From: Chaetomium olivaceum
Taxonomy: Eukaryota > Ascomycota > Sordariomycetes > Sordariales > Chaetomiaceae
Direction: 5' to 3'
Assembly (NCBI GenBank): GCA_039881045.1
Contig: JAYWVB010000056.1
Coordinates: 124,001 to 188,000 of the forward strand
DNA length: 64,000 bases
The stretch's first letter is position 1. Each line of letters opens with the position of its first letter. A model generated the notes under the pieces. It did not search any database and was not told the DNA's origin. It saw nothing but the letters and a program-made list of their open reading frames with translations. Of the stretch, positions 22,271 through 33,862 are shown in pieces. A program made the position numbers and the translations under genes.

Positions 22271-24445
22271 ACCAAGGTCGCACAAACAACTTTCAAGGGT
22301 GGGTGGGTAAACGTAGAATGTTGTACGTGTTCGTAGAGCGGTGATAACTCGATGGCACTCGGGGCGTTCTGGGACGGGGGACCGCGACTGGTGTGGGATA
22401 CTAATAGCTGCTCCATATTGTCGGGAGACGACGAAGCTCAAGTATTTTGCGCCTCCCACCGCGGTGGGGTCATCGTGGAAGCGACAATGTGAGGGATTGC
22501 GGTTGGTCGGCCTGGCATGTCGTTCTCTGGTCCTTCTTCGGACGGATCGTAGCTCGGAGGGAGGGGGTGAAGGATCGAGTGGTGTGTTGCCGAGCAGCGT
22601 TGAAGACGGCGATTCGTTCCGAGCGTTTTCCGTCGAAGGGATGGTAGTGCCGGTTGAGGGGTTGGGGCAGTCGTGTCTATCCCGTTATCGCGCGGGGGAC
22701 TCCGGTATCGTCATTGTCATTGCCACGGTTATTGGGGGCGGCAGGATGGCGGGATGGTCAAGAGGGAGTTTGGGTGGGAGGACAGTAGAAGTCGCCAGAA
22801 CGCCGCGAGGGGACACCTGACACACTGAGCGAGCGAACGGAACCCCAGGGGGTTTGACAATAACTCACCACAGCAGTACAGTGCATTCCAGTACCCGCCG
22901 CCAAGGGGGGTTGGGTACACCCCTGGCGAACCCGGTGAGAACAACGAGCTCCTGGATCCTGGAACAGGCTTTGAACCAATGGGTTCCGCAGGACGCTGAG
23001 AGCACTCTCCGAGAATACCGCGACCCTCCCGGACAAATCGACAATGCCAGTTTTCGACGGAGCAATTGTTCCCCATCGTTAGGGGGGTCTGGGGGGATGC
23101 CATGCGGGCGCGAACTCGAGCCGAACCCAGGTTTGAACCATACCAGGATACAGATTACACGCTGACGTCCCATCCTCGTGCTCATACCCAATAGCGATGC
23201 CCCTTGAGAGGCGGTGCGGAAACCGGGAAGACGGATTCGGTTGAGTCAGTTAGTTTCCGGCCTCCTTAGCCCTTCTCTAGCGCATCGAGCAGAGCCGCGG
23301 GGGTTGAAGCTTAGCGGATCCAAAAATCCAAGCGTGAAACCCAATAATCAGACGATACCGCTGCTCTTTTACTCGTCGCGTTCAAAGTGAGGGCCCCAAT
23401 TCCGACTCATGACCTTGCCTGAAGGGGGCCAGTTCCCGGGGAGATCCTGCCGGATCGGAACGGTCCGCCCGCGGGGCCCACGATTTTAAAGTCGCGATGG
23501 ATCTTGCATTCATGCAGCCAGCATCCAGCATCCACACGCATGCATCGTGTCTCATCCTCGTCCTCATCTTTGTCTGATGGTGTTTGTATGTTTGTATGTG
23601 GGATCTGATGGGCAGGCATGCGATCGGCCGACTGACCACCAGTCCACCACCGTGACCGCGGCCATGTGCAGAGTCTGGGCCTCGTTAACTATGCGATCTT
23701 TTCTCTTCGTTCGGATTCCTGCCGATCTTCAGTATGCAGTTCCACCCATTATAAACCGGCGAGACAGGGGATGCGCACGAGACTTGAGGTGATGGGGAAG
23801 CGTGGAGTTTCGGGAGTTTACTCCACATTGGCTTTTGGCTTTTGGCTTCTTCCCGGTGGCTTTGTGTAACTTCCATCAGGCGGAACCAGCTTGGCAACCT
23901 TCAATAAGCTTGGCAGAAACGCAGAAATACGGAAATGGATGAACTCATGACAGGGTACAGATGTACCATATCAAGGAAAGGCTGGAAAGCCCACAACACT
24001 AGTTTGTGTTTTGTGTGGGGGGATTGCAGCTCAATATCTCGGATTCCAGATAATTAACGTTTCGTGTTTCTGGCTGGGTTTTGGCATCGTGCGATTGTGT
24101 CCTACCAGTGCAGAAAAAGAAGAAGAAAAGCGTGACGTTAGGGAGTAACTGTGTAACAACTCGACGATCAGGATTCACGAAACTGAAGTGGCGGGGTGCG
24201 AACGCAATATCTCCCCTGTTTGGGCTTGGGTTTGGTTGGGCTGCAATGCAAATTACATACGAAGTACATACCAATACGGCACGAAAAACAGGAAATCGGT
24301 AACGACCTGACCGTAAGGTCCTCGACTTACAGCCATTTGATACAAACAAACAGCAGTCGTGATCGGAGTTCCGAAAATACAATATTTTGATTCAGACTTG
24401 TCTCGGAAGGCCGACGCCAGCAATGCGCCACCCACGGAAGGTACC
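22271..24445. other. Intergenic DNA between dioxygenase and YrdC genes
   Basis: Divergent promoter space of about 2.2 kb. No domain-bearing frame was found on either strand. A GCATGCAT-type stretch near 23510-23550 and A-rich DNA at 24110-24130 are the only compositional features noted. Confidence 0.45.
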
Positions 24446-24453
24446 TATTTAAG
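24446..24453 (+). promoter_or_regulatory. TATA-like element of the YrdC gene
   Basis: TATTTAAG lies about 94 bases before the start codon, followed by a T/C-rich tract at 24475-24530, which resembles a fungal transcription start region. Confidence 0.4.
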
Positions 24454-24546
24454 ACATGTACGTATTGAGACCAACTTTTTCCGTTCCCAACTATACTCAT
24501 TATTCCCAATTTCCTTAATTTTCGCATACAAATCACCACCGAATAA

Positions 24547-25275
24547 ATGGCTCCCCACACCATTCCAGAGCCAGGCAATGTGCCAAATGTCGCCCGAGAC
24601 GCCCAGGAAGCCTACGCAACTCTCAAATCCGGCGGAGTTGTCGTCGTCCCCACCGACGTAGGCTATGCGCTCATGACAAGTTCCCAAGCCGGCATCCAGA
24701 ACATCTTCACCGCGAAAGGGCGTCGACAAGGCCACAACCTCGGCATCATCGGAACATACCAGCAACACCGAGAAATTCACGTGCTGCCGGAGTCCAAATT
24801 CGAGTTCACCCGCGTTCTCACAGAGGAGATGGGCATGATAGTCGGCATCATCGCCAAGTATGACCCCACCAACCCGCGCCTGGCCGCCCTAGACAAAGAC
24901 ACGCTCGCCCAGGTCACTAGGGGTGACACGGTCAGCATCGCCATCCCGGAAGGGCCGTTCCTACGGGAGCTCGGTCGGCTCTGCGACGCCGACCCGGAAG
25001 GCCGGTTGATGTTTGCGTCTTCAGCAAATCTCACTGGGCAAGGGCAGCGGTTCCGCGTCGAGGATATTGAGCCTGCCGTGCTGGAACACGCTGATTTGGT
25101 GGTGGATTACGGCCTGCAGAAGTGGCACACGTATGGATCTGGTGCCGTCAATTTCGATGCCGAAAATATGAAAGTCACGAGGGCAGGAGCTGGGTGGGAG
25201 GTTTTCAAGGACAGAGCTAAGAGGTGGTTCCCTCAGCTGTTGGAGGAAGCGGGAGTAGACCTGGACGAGGTCTGA
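24547..25275 (+). CDS. YrdC/Sua5-like domain protein
   Basis: Single exon, 242 residues. The core VVVPTDVGYALM matches the YrdC start motif (hydrophobic-Pro-Thr-Asp/Glu-X-X-Tyr), followed by the KGRRQGHNLGI block that corresponds to the conserved Lys-Arg nucleotide-binding region, DTVSIAIPEGPF, and the FASSANLTGQ motif. YrdC/Sua5 proteins form threonylcarbamoyl-AMP for the t6A tRNA modification. This one lacks the extra C-terminal Sua5 domain (the protein ends about 40 residues after the YrdC core) and its KXR...SXN set is divergent, so it may be a standalone paralogue with another substrate. The start has a good context (AATAAATGGC). Composition matches the neighbouring genes. Confidence 0.86.
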   Translation: MAPHTIPEPGNVPNVARDAQEAYATLKSGGVVVVPTDVGYALMTSSQAGIQNIFTAKGRRQGHNLGIIGTYQQHREIHVLPESKFEFTRVLTEEMGMIVGIIAKYDPTNPRLAALDKDTLAQVTRGDTVSIAIPEGPFLRELGRLCDADPEGRLMFASSANLTGQGQRFRVEDIEPAVLEHADLVVDYGLQKWHTYGSGAVNFDAENMKVTRAGAGWEVFKDRAKRWFPQLLEEAGVDLDEV

Positions 25276-25832
25276 AACATGTCAAACAATCGTCTGAATA
25301 GGTCGCGGCGTGCTTGATTAAGAATCGGTTGAGGGCGGCCGTGTAAAATCAGCAAGGCGGGTCCGAGGTTAGGGAGAATTGAATAGACGATGTGCATATA
25401 TAGATAACTAGAATAACTAAAGAATTATATGATGACGGAATTGAGCTTAAAGAATCTTCAGTGAAACCCCAAGAATCTCGAGTTTCTTTCCTGCAATTCA
25501 CCGCCCGTCTTGAGAGCCAGAAGAAATCATACCTATCCACAGGATGGACATAAATAGATCAATCGTGATGGAAAAAGCTCGACCAACACCACCTTTTCTT
25601 CCCACTTCTCGTAATTCATCCTGTCTACTCTTTAATTATTTTACCTTTTGCATGAGTAAGATAGACTTCATCCTGTGGCATTTGATTGGTATACTTGCTC
25701 CACGAGCGTAGCAATTCTGCCCTGTCGTTTGAATCAGAATATATGACGGGGAATATACTACCACTGCTGGAGATTACACCATGTATCACATACGTCGTTA
25801 GAGCGTTGCAAACCTGGAAAAGCAACTCTAGG
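25276..25832. other. Intergenic DNA, YrdC 3' flank
   Basis: AT-richer spacer with no coding support. The minus-strand frame at 25625-25825 could follow the MFS relic through a plausible splice, but its sequence does not match the next MFS segment. Confidence 0.4.
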
Positions 25833-26117
25833 TCAGGGGAAGCAACCTACAGGTCCCAGTATCGGTCCACACACTCCGTTGACCACGAAAAGCGCAATGA
25901 CATAGGAGACCTCAACAGATCCGTATACTTCCATCAGAGTTGCGCTTCCAATGCCAATGGGCGCGCTCCCAACGACTTCTCCAACAAAACGGAGCACCAA
26001 TATGGTAGCAGTGTTCATGACAAAAGCCGTGCCGATGTTGATGAGGCAGAAAGCAAGGGATCCAGCGACGTAGACAGGCGTGCGTCCAACAGTGGCAAGA
26101 CTGGACATCGGGGAAAA
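25833..26117 (-). pseudogene. MFS transporter relic (about 90 codons)
   Basis: An isolated exon-sized frame reads PMSSLATVGRTPVYVAGS, then a hydrophobic helix with NTATILVLRFVGEVVGSAPIGIGS, and ends in VNGVCGPILGPV. This is the TM2-TM5 region of DHA1-type MFS transporters: the GRTPVY loop after TM2, the LRF...GSAP helix and the GP-LGPV motif C. Stop codons bound it on both sides, the loop equivalent to PxxRG is degenerate (MEVYGSVEV), and I find neither N-terminal nor C-terminal transporter segments nearby. It is therefore a truncated remnant. It lies head to head with the zinc-cluster gene at 26515, an arrangement common for transporter and regulator pairs. Confidence 0.65.
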
Positions 26118-26514
26118 CTATGACATGGGTAGAACGTGTTAGTCAGTTGCGGATAAGGAAATGTCCTGTCTTTTGTGAGCCAGTTGAAGGCGCGGCCAAA
26201 AAGACTTCCCCGAAGTAAGACGCCCATAAACGATGTGTAAATTTCAACAGAAACGTTGATATATCAAACTTGTGCCATGATAAAACAAACTGAACTGACG
26301 GAATTCGGAACTCCGAATAGGTCAAGTAACGGGTTGTGAAGGATTTCGTCCGTCAGAACGAACCTCGTCACTGGTGGCGGATATGTCAAGAGTTCACGTG
26401 ACGTTAGAAGTCTTTTTCGGAATTCCGACTTGAGAGGCGACTTCTTTCCTTTCACCTTCGGAGTCCGAGCCCACACATCAGCGAGACCCATCATCGTAAT
26501 CTAAAAGCATCGCC
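26118..26514. other. Spacer upstream of the Zn2Cys6 gene
   Basis: About 400 bases of non-coding DNA between the MFS relic and the regulator. It contains GGAATTCGGAACTCCGAAT-like sequence near 26300-26320 and GGAATTCCGA near 26419-26428, two TTCGGAATTCCG-related sites that could be dyad recognition elements. Confidence 0.4.
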
Positions 26515-27887
26515 ATGAACCCGACAACCACATCGTCTCCACAACAAAAGTCCAAACCTCCCCGCAGAAAGTCATGTTTGAACTGCGCCAAATCAAAACT
26601 CCGCTGCGACCTTCAGCGTCCGGCTTGCGCCCGTTGTGTTGCAACAAAGAAACAGTGTAGATATGGGGGACTGCCTCCAGGTCCTCCCGTTTCTTTGACA
26701 ACGCCGAATGCCGCCTCTCGGCAAAGTTTGTCGCCGCTCCAGAATAATGCAACCCCCATATCTCTATCACACACCTTGACAGATCACACGACTGCCGCTC
26801 TTGAGGGGTCGATACCGGTTCCGGGCAGTCAATCGACAATCACACACTGGGCAACACCGCCACGTACGACACCATTTCCGACGCCCGAGAGCCGTGGAGA
26901 TGGTTGTCCTCTAGACTTTTCAAACCTGGACCTCGTACCCCTTGGTGATGTAGAACAGATCCGCCTCCGATGGATGCGACCGTTCTTTGCCGTTGGGGAC
27001 CAGCCCCTCAAAACATTCCATCCATATACGTTGCAATACATCTCCTGCGTGCTTCGGGCATACCCAAAACAGATGACCCAAGACAATGGTTTACCCCCAA
27101 TAATACATCCAATGCAGATGGCAGAAGGGAATACGGCTGTCGCACTGGCAAACTGTTATAGCTTGATTCGATTGTGGCATCATCGAGCACCGGGCAGTGA
27201 CGATATTGTTGCGGGAACCATTCAACGCGAGATGAGCCGACTTGAGGGCCTTGTGAGTTCTCATGGCCCCCATTATTGGCGCAAAGATAGGTAGTGAGAA
27301 GTTGCTGAGATGTACTGACAACCGCTTATCAGGACTGCGATGCGGGACACCTCGACACCCTGGCCGCCTTCCAAGCCTACCTTATCTATTCCATCTTGGC
27401 GTATTTCTTTCCCTTCCAAGGAGAGCGTCTCATCCACGATGGCACCCTGATGACGCTGCAAGAGATGGCCTTCCGCGTGGCACAGAGCGGTCTGGTCTCC
27501 CAAGCCGAACTCGGTCAATCACAACCCAGCTGGGAATCCTGGATCGTCGCCTCGGCAAAACGCCGAACCATCCTAGTCTTCTACCTGCTGAGCAATGTGT
27601 ACAACGCCGAGAACGGCGCCCCCAACTTCCTCGCCGAAGAACTGAGAGAGATGTTTGTGCCTGGTGCAAAGTCGCTGTGGGGAGCAAAGACTCGCCTTGA
27701 ATGGGAGCGCGAGTACCGTCGTTACGCCTCGCGGTGGGAGGACGGGCAGTTGAGGTTGGCCGAGCTCTGGCGGTCGCCAGATACTGGCACGCCGGAGCGG
27801 CGGGAGAGGGTAGGTCGGTGGGTGGAAGCTGCCGACGAGTTTGGTATGATGCTGTGTGCTCTTTGCATACACCTCCATGGCTACTAG
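26515..27887 (+). CDS. Zn2Cys6 fungal transcription factor
   Basis: Two exons (26515-27252 and 27333-27887), 430 residues. The binuclear cluster is complete: Cys21, 24, 31, 38, 41 and 48 with spacing C-X2-C-X6-C-X6-C-X2-C-X6-C, preceded by a basic KPPRRKS arm. A Ser/Thr/Pro linker (about 55-130) follows, then a helical C-terminal domain containing the CDAGHLDTLAAFQAYLIYSIL stretch formed partly across the splice junction. It resembles the short class of zinc-cluster proteins found near secondary-metabolite or transporter genes. The cognate targets are unknown; the MFS remnant at 25833-26117 next to it, transcribed divergently, is the natural candidate former target. The intron (80 nt) has a GTGAGT donor and an ATCAG acceptor. 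Confidence 0.9.
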
Positions 27888-30230
27888 TCTTGTCGTCTGT
27901 GTTAGCGCAGAAGGTAGACGAACATATTGTGTCCGTCAAATCATCATCACTATTAATACGGAAATGTCATGTCCCTGTTGACGCACAGTTTCCATACCTA
28001 ACGTAATCAAGAAGAAGAAAAATAGGGAGGCAACAATTTCTACAAATGTGAAATCAAACAGCAGAAGACTCAGGAGAAAGAAGATAATCGAGCAAGGAGA
28101 TGGATATGAAAATGGCGGGGAGGCGGGAATATAGTGTGTTTTACGGTAGTAGATACCTCTTTGCTTTAGGTAAGGTATTTAACTTGAACTATCACGAGTA
28201 CCACGAGAAAGTTTACAGGCGTAGCCTACAAGATACCTGTACAGGAGAGAACCCTCTAAGTAGTTTGTAGGTATAGACTTAGGGGATGGGACCTCTATTT
28301 GGCGTCTCAACGTGTTTCGCATGGACGGATGGGCATGCTTTTTTTTGGCTTCCATATTGTCGAGTCACATGTGAATGTTTATCAACCATTGCGGTTTTGG
28401 CTGCACTACTAGAGTCGGCCTTGTAAACGAACTTCACCCGTTGGGTGGTCCGGCAGCGTGAGTTTGCGCCGCACTGGTCATTGGCATAAGTTGTTCATTT
28501 TGGCTTTCCTCTTTTCTTTGCTTCTCTTTCCTTTTCCTTTTTGTCTTTCTTGTCTTCTTTGGAGGAGGAGGGAACGAAGATGAGGCGAGAAGCGATTTGT
28601 ACATACATACATATATATATACAGTGACGAATTTTGGGTTCGAGTAGTTTGGGTCTGTTGAGTCAATGCTGCAATACCTACCTAGTTATACGTTAATTTA
28701 TGCGTCTTCCGTCATCAAGAAAAGGGGTTACGTTGGGGGCGGGGAGGTGTGACGATATGGGATTTGACCGGCGGAATCTCGTTATCGCCGATGAGCGCAT
28801 TTACCCCGCAGAGGTAATCAAGCAGTGAGCAGCCCAGAGTGGGGCGGCAAACACGCTTGGTTCGCATGTGGTTTGCAACCGTTCATGGAACTCGTGGTAA
28901 TCAGGCAGTTAGGATCACACCACGGTATGGATGGAAAACGGAGTTAGGCGATGCAAGAGCACCTAAAACTGAGCGGGTACGCGATCCCTACCGTTTTAAT
29001 TTTTAGGAGTGTCTGAGATACAGCTGATTCAGCATCCTCAACCCTAAAAAGAGGGTGAAGCTACCTTAGCTGATAATGTCCAGATTTACGTTTTCACGTT
29101 CACTCCGAAACCGACAGCTTTAGTCTTCATTGTCATTCAAAGAGTGCTGTCTGTTGTCCTCGCAATTCTGGGCCTTTTTGAGCAGACAAGAAGTTTCCAT
29201 GATGAGGCAACACAACACCCCTCGAAATGTGGCTTGTTAGTGTAGTTTTCAGTGGGTGACAGGAGCGGTCAATGCGCCATTGTCAGCCCCAGAAAAAGCA
29301 GCCTGCATGTTCACCGGTCGGTCGCACCTTCTGACACTGCCAGCCCAGCGCACCTTCTCGACTTCCCGACCACATCCCGTTCAAATTTATTAGAAAGGCA
29401 GGTGCCCAGACAGCCGTGCATCAGCCACAGTACCACACAAATCCAACACAAGGCTTTCCATTGCCCATGGCCCCGATTCCCGAGTCTCTTAAAGTCTTAC
29501 ATGCCGGAAGGATTCAAAGGCGGGGAGGTGCCGAGGTGCCGTGTCTCGGACTCAGAAACGGTGCCACTTTGCGACCTGCGTGCTGTCGTGTCGGGTTGAG
29601 TGACAGCCTTGTGCAGGGTCCAGATCGCAAGTTCCTTGCGTGAGCGTTTCACGCCACCGCTCCAGGCCAGGAAAGACGTTGAGAGCTCGTCGCTTGGCAA
29701 CCTTTCGACTCCTCTCCATCCTCTCTCGTTGGGTACCAACCTGGCGGGTGGTATCTGTCCGGCCTGTCCTTCCCCAAAACCCCGGTCTCACCTTTCGAAG
29801 CCTGCGTCAACTCCCCCAGTCCACCAGCGCTTGCAGGTTTGTGACCCCTTGCGCCTGTGCAGTGGCCGGTCAAACACGCCGCCGGGCCACGGCATGATTC
29901 GCGCAGACTTTCCCTAAGAAAGAGAGTCCCCTTGGCCGGTCCGGGGCCGTTCGCCTCATTTGGATGTTGAGCTCACCACCCTGTCGCGGCTGTACCACCC
30001 ACACCGGCTGCGAAGCAATTCCAGGCCCATCCGGCACGACGTTCAACGACCTGGATACTGCTACCCACCTCCAATCGCAGCCAGGAATCGCCTCGATCCA
30101 GAACCACGGCGCCGGGAACGACACATCCCGCGGCACCTTGCCGGTGCTATGTCTGGCGCCTCCTGGGGCTGGGCAACCCGGGGGCTCCGGAGGTGATACT
30201 TGGTTGAGAGTTGCTGGACATACGTCGTCA
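27888..30230. other. 2.3 kb intergenic DNA
   Basis: No gene supported. Present are a T/C-rich tract (28496-28560), a (CATA)n/(TA)n microsatellite at about 28600-28622, and several TACCTA/TAGGTA-type motifs at 28150-28275. The frame starting at 29964 is open into exon 1 of the next gene and could be a longer N-terminus, but its composition does not look protein-like. Confidence 0.45.
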
Positions 30231-33137
30231 ATGGAGGCAATGACTGTTGCAACGCCATCTTTGTCTCCGCATGCAGTCGTAAATACACCTCCATTTCCTT
30301 TTATTTTTGCTTCTCCTGTCTCCTTGAAGCATGCACGAGCCCTCATTAACCTTCCGTTTTCTCAACCTAGGCGGCCATACGTGTGGTACCAAATAACGCC
30401 GCGGATGCGGAAGCCCGGCCATCTAAGAAACGTCGCACCAAAGCCCCCCGATCGCAGTTCAGCCCCAGCCAGGTCCGGACCGAAGCATCGATTTGGCACA
30501 ATGAGCCCTCGTACGGACGAGAGACATATGGGGCGGGGACGGGCAGCGCCCACGGTGTCGTCGGGTTAGCGGGGCCAAGCCTCCCCCTATACTCTCCCGA
30601 CAGCCAATATCCGATCCGCCACATGGGACCGGCGAGTTTCGTCCAAATCCCCCACTCATCACAAGGGAGCTGGATGCCAAACGAGCCGCCTCAACTTGAT
30701 GCAGCCCCACACCCACCATTGGGTGCAGATGCCTCGGCGCCCCCCGGTCGCATGCTGTGGGGTGACTTTCCTCCTTCACCGGTCGATCAGGTTACCGCTG
30801 GGCCTCTATCCTTTCATTGGCCCCCCACTGCGCCAGCCATCCCACCGCCGGTTGATGGCCTGGGCTCCTTGGGATCATATGATCAGTCTCAAGCCAGCAT
30901 TGTTCAAAACATCTTCCCTTCTCTCCCAACCCCGCCAATATTTACAGGCACAGATGCTCATCAGTTTACTGCCTTTCCCTTCGAAAATTCGGACGGCGGG
31001 TGTTCCCCTCTAGCAGCAGAACAGCTGGCAGGTCGGCCCGGGGCGCCGAGTGACCAAGGTGCCTATCTACAGTTATTACAGAGGCCGGTGGAGGCGATAC
31101 TTCTTCAAAATACCGCCGAGTCCAAGTTTGACCAAGTTGGGGGTTACGGCGCCCCGCCGGCTGTGTTCACCTCGTATCAAGCACCCGCCACGCTAAACCT
31201 TACACCAAATGGCAACCCGCCTTCACAGCTCAACATCGGGGATCTGGAGTTGTTTGAGTTGTATGGCCAGGCCATCGAGCAGTTGGAAGATGGAGATTGG
31301 ATCAAAGAAGAGCCCCTGACCTCGGCCGACGGCGATTGGGGCATTCCCATTCCCGCGGGAGCCATGATGAGTGTTTCCCATGCAGACGTAGTAGAAGAAT
31401 CACCGAAACCCGTCAACGGGTTAGATGATGAAGGGGCGCGCGACCGGAAAAAGCGGGGTCCGCTCAATGAAGGGTTGCGCGCTGAGACCTCAAACACGCG
31501 ACAAATCGGCGCCTGCATGCGGTGTCATAATCAACGGATCCGCGTGAGTGACACTCCCTTATGACCTTTGCATAGATGGTTACGCTGTTCCTGAAACTAA
31601 CGTGGCGCAGTGCAAACCTAACGATCTTGACCCCACAAATCCGCTAGCGCCATGTAAGAGTTGTCTCTCGGTGCGGAAGAACTCCAAGAAGACCATTCAC
31701 TACATCCCCTGCCTGCGGTTCAAAGTCACCTCCATGGTCGTGTACCGCGCGGGCGGTTTGGGTTACACCGAGCGGTTCGACCACACCAAGGTTGTGGACG
31801 TTGTCGACTACAGCGACGGTGCCATTTACAACATCGAGATAACACAAGGACTTTGTCAGTCCCCCATGTTGCTCCAAGTTCGACGGTTTCGCCCGAGACG
31901 AACCGACAAGACGCACTGGAGTTATCAGGTTGCCCGTGTCCATAAGACCCAAGACACTGGTGCGTTTTGCTTGGCCGACATTGAGGAAACGGCTAGGAAG
32001 TTCAACGAGTACATCCATTACAATGCTGTCAAGGGTTTGGCCGAAGCAGTAAAGAACTCGGACGAAATGGTCAAGGAGGTCTTTGCGATGATCGAAAGCC
32101 ACTGTACCTCACTCCCGGTATGCACCCCCAGTCTCCCCCGACCAATGCCCGAGTCTCGCTCGAATACTGACTCTCCCAAGGTTGCCATCAAATCCGAAGT
32201 CGGTCAAGGAGCAAAAGGGGGAAAGAAGCAGCCGGACCAGAGAGAATTCCTGCGCAAGATGGTCCGTTTTTGGTTTGCGATACGTAAGTATTACACCTTT
32301 CCAGTAACACACTGTTTGCATCACTCACAGTGTCATTCAGGGCATGGAACGGGTTCGGCATGGCTCTGTGGCAACGAGCGGTTAGGGCTGAGCCCGATAT
32401 CTGAGCCCAGCCACCCCTATTACGGTCGGGTTCTCGTATCACGCATGATCGTCGCTCAGTTCGATAGCATACGGCACGAGTATATCTACAAGAAGCTCGC
32501 GCCGGATGTGCTCCGAACAATCGACACCTTCCTCGCATCATGCAATAAAGAAGCCTGGTTCACCGTTTTCCTAGCCACGTTCTTGCTTCTCCATCTCGCT
32601 GCCTGCACGTCCCAAGACCGGTATCGCCATGCCAAACAGAACTCGGGAGGCGAGTCGCTCGTACGTGTTTTCACTTGATTGCTATCCTTAACGCGGCTAA
32701 TTAACGGGTTTCTAGGATACACGATACGGAAACCACGGTGACCCCCTCATCGGTTTTGTTGAGGAGGTTCATCATGGTGCTGTTATGCTTTTGGCTCATT
32801 GGCAATACTTTAAGCGTTGCGATCTCATGAACTTCGATTGGAACGACATTGAAGAGTCGGCATTGACGTTTCTCGAGCCGGCCCAGATTGAGTGTATCAA
32901 AAGCGTTGTGGGGCGTCTTAAGGAAGTGTGTAAGTTTGACTTTCGTTTCCCCCAAGAGCCAACCGCATGCTGACATTTACACAAGTACCTTCCATTCCCA
33001 CCACACCGGAGGCAGGCTGCTGGGAACACGAGCTATTTTGGATTTCCAAGATGTTTGTGTCCAACCCATCACCGAAAACAGATTGGACACCACCGGAGAT
33101 GTTTACACGGGCCAAGCCCAATGTTGGCAGGGAATAA
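30231..33137 (+). CDS. Large protein with widely spaced zinc-cluster-like motif
   Basis: Six exons (30231-30278, 30371-31543, 31611-32283, 32341-32660, 32716-32929, 32986-33137), 859 residues. The first 390 residues are low-complexity Pro/Gly/Ser sequence with an early basic KKRRTK motif that could be a nuclear signal. Then comes a cysteine cluster: Cys398, 401, 408, 422, 425 and 441, spacing C-X2-C-X6-C-X13-C-X2-C-X15-C. The first half is exactly zinc-cluster-like, the second is stretched. The part after it (YRAGGLGYTERFDHTKVVD onward) and the C-terminus (GFVEEVHHGAVMLLAHWQYF; CWEHELFWISKMF) resemble a large group of fungal proteins usually annotated as hypothetical or zinc-finger transcription factor-like, recalled from memory. 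A role in transcription is inferred. The ATG at 30231 was chosen for its context; an in-frame ATG exists at 29964. Confidence 0.74.
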
Positions 33138-33862
33138 CTTGATCGGATAGAATGGGATCCGTCTTGGAGAGAACAATTTACATTCGGTAATATGGGTACT
33201 AGGGTTGCGGTTTAGGTCTGGGGTGGAATTTTGCCAAAGAAGGGCGTTCGCGGGTTGGCTTTGATCTGATTTACACCCGTACAGTCCTCTAAATGAGAGC
33301 GGGAAGCCGCTGGTTTGGGCTACAGAAAGGTTATCTTAGATATGATATGATACCCGGCCCGTAACTATCGTTTATACCATCAGGCAAATGTCCCATCACT
33401 GGGTGTTTTTGTTGTGCTCAACCTCAGCAAGTTATCTCGGCGAAAGAAGCAGAAGAGGCCGTCTTGTTGACCAAGGGACAGGGGTAAAGTGGGCCGAGTA
33501 AACATTGCGGTCGGCTTAGTCATGCGTTTCTTGGACGATAAGATAAGGATTTCCTGGGGTTTGACAGTTCGATGGAACTCACAGCTGTCCTTTTCTGGCG
33601 ACGTGGTGAACCTCGATTGTCCGGCAACCCAGCAACTGAATGCAAGGGCAACAACCTCTCCTCCACACGTCACATCAGGAATACCTCTGGCTTTATTACA
33701 CTGTCAGAAGCCGCTGATAACTGCCTGCACTTCTTAATTGCCGCAGAAATTCCACATTCCACTCTCAATTGTCTCGGTCTTCTGCCCTTCTTCAAACCCC
33801 ACTCTAACAGAACAACACCACCACCACCACCACCATCACCACCAAACCAAACCACCGCCACA
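33138..33862. other. Spacer upstream of sec72
   Basis: No coding support. The last 60 bases before the Sec72 start are a (CCA)n/(CAA)n-rich leader. The longer in-frame extension reaching back to 33572 lacks family similarity and ends in that CCA tract, so it is 5' UTR. Confidence 0.5.

Noticed and set aside
25625..25825. Second exon of the MFS relic
   Set aside because: A TTCCAG acceptor exists, but the encoded sequence does not resemble the transporter segment expected after the GPxLGPV motif.
29964..30230. N-terminal extension of the zinc-cluster-like protein from the ATG at 29964
   Set aside because: It is open and in frame but rich in Cys, Gly and Pro without a pattern. The ATG at 30231 has a better context; kept only as an alternative.
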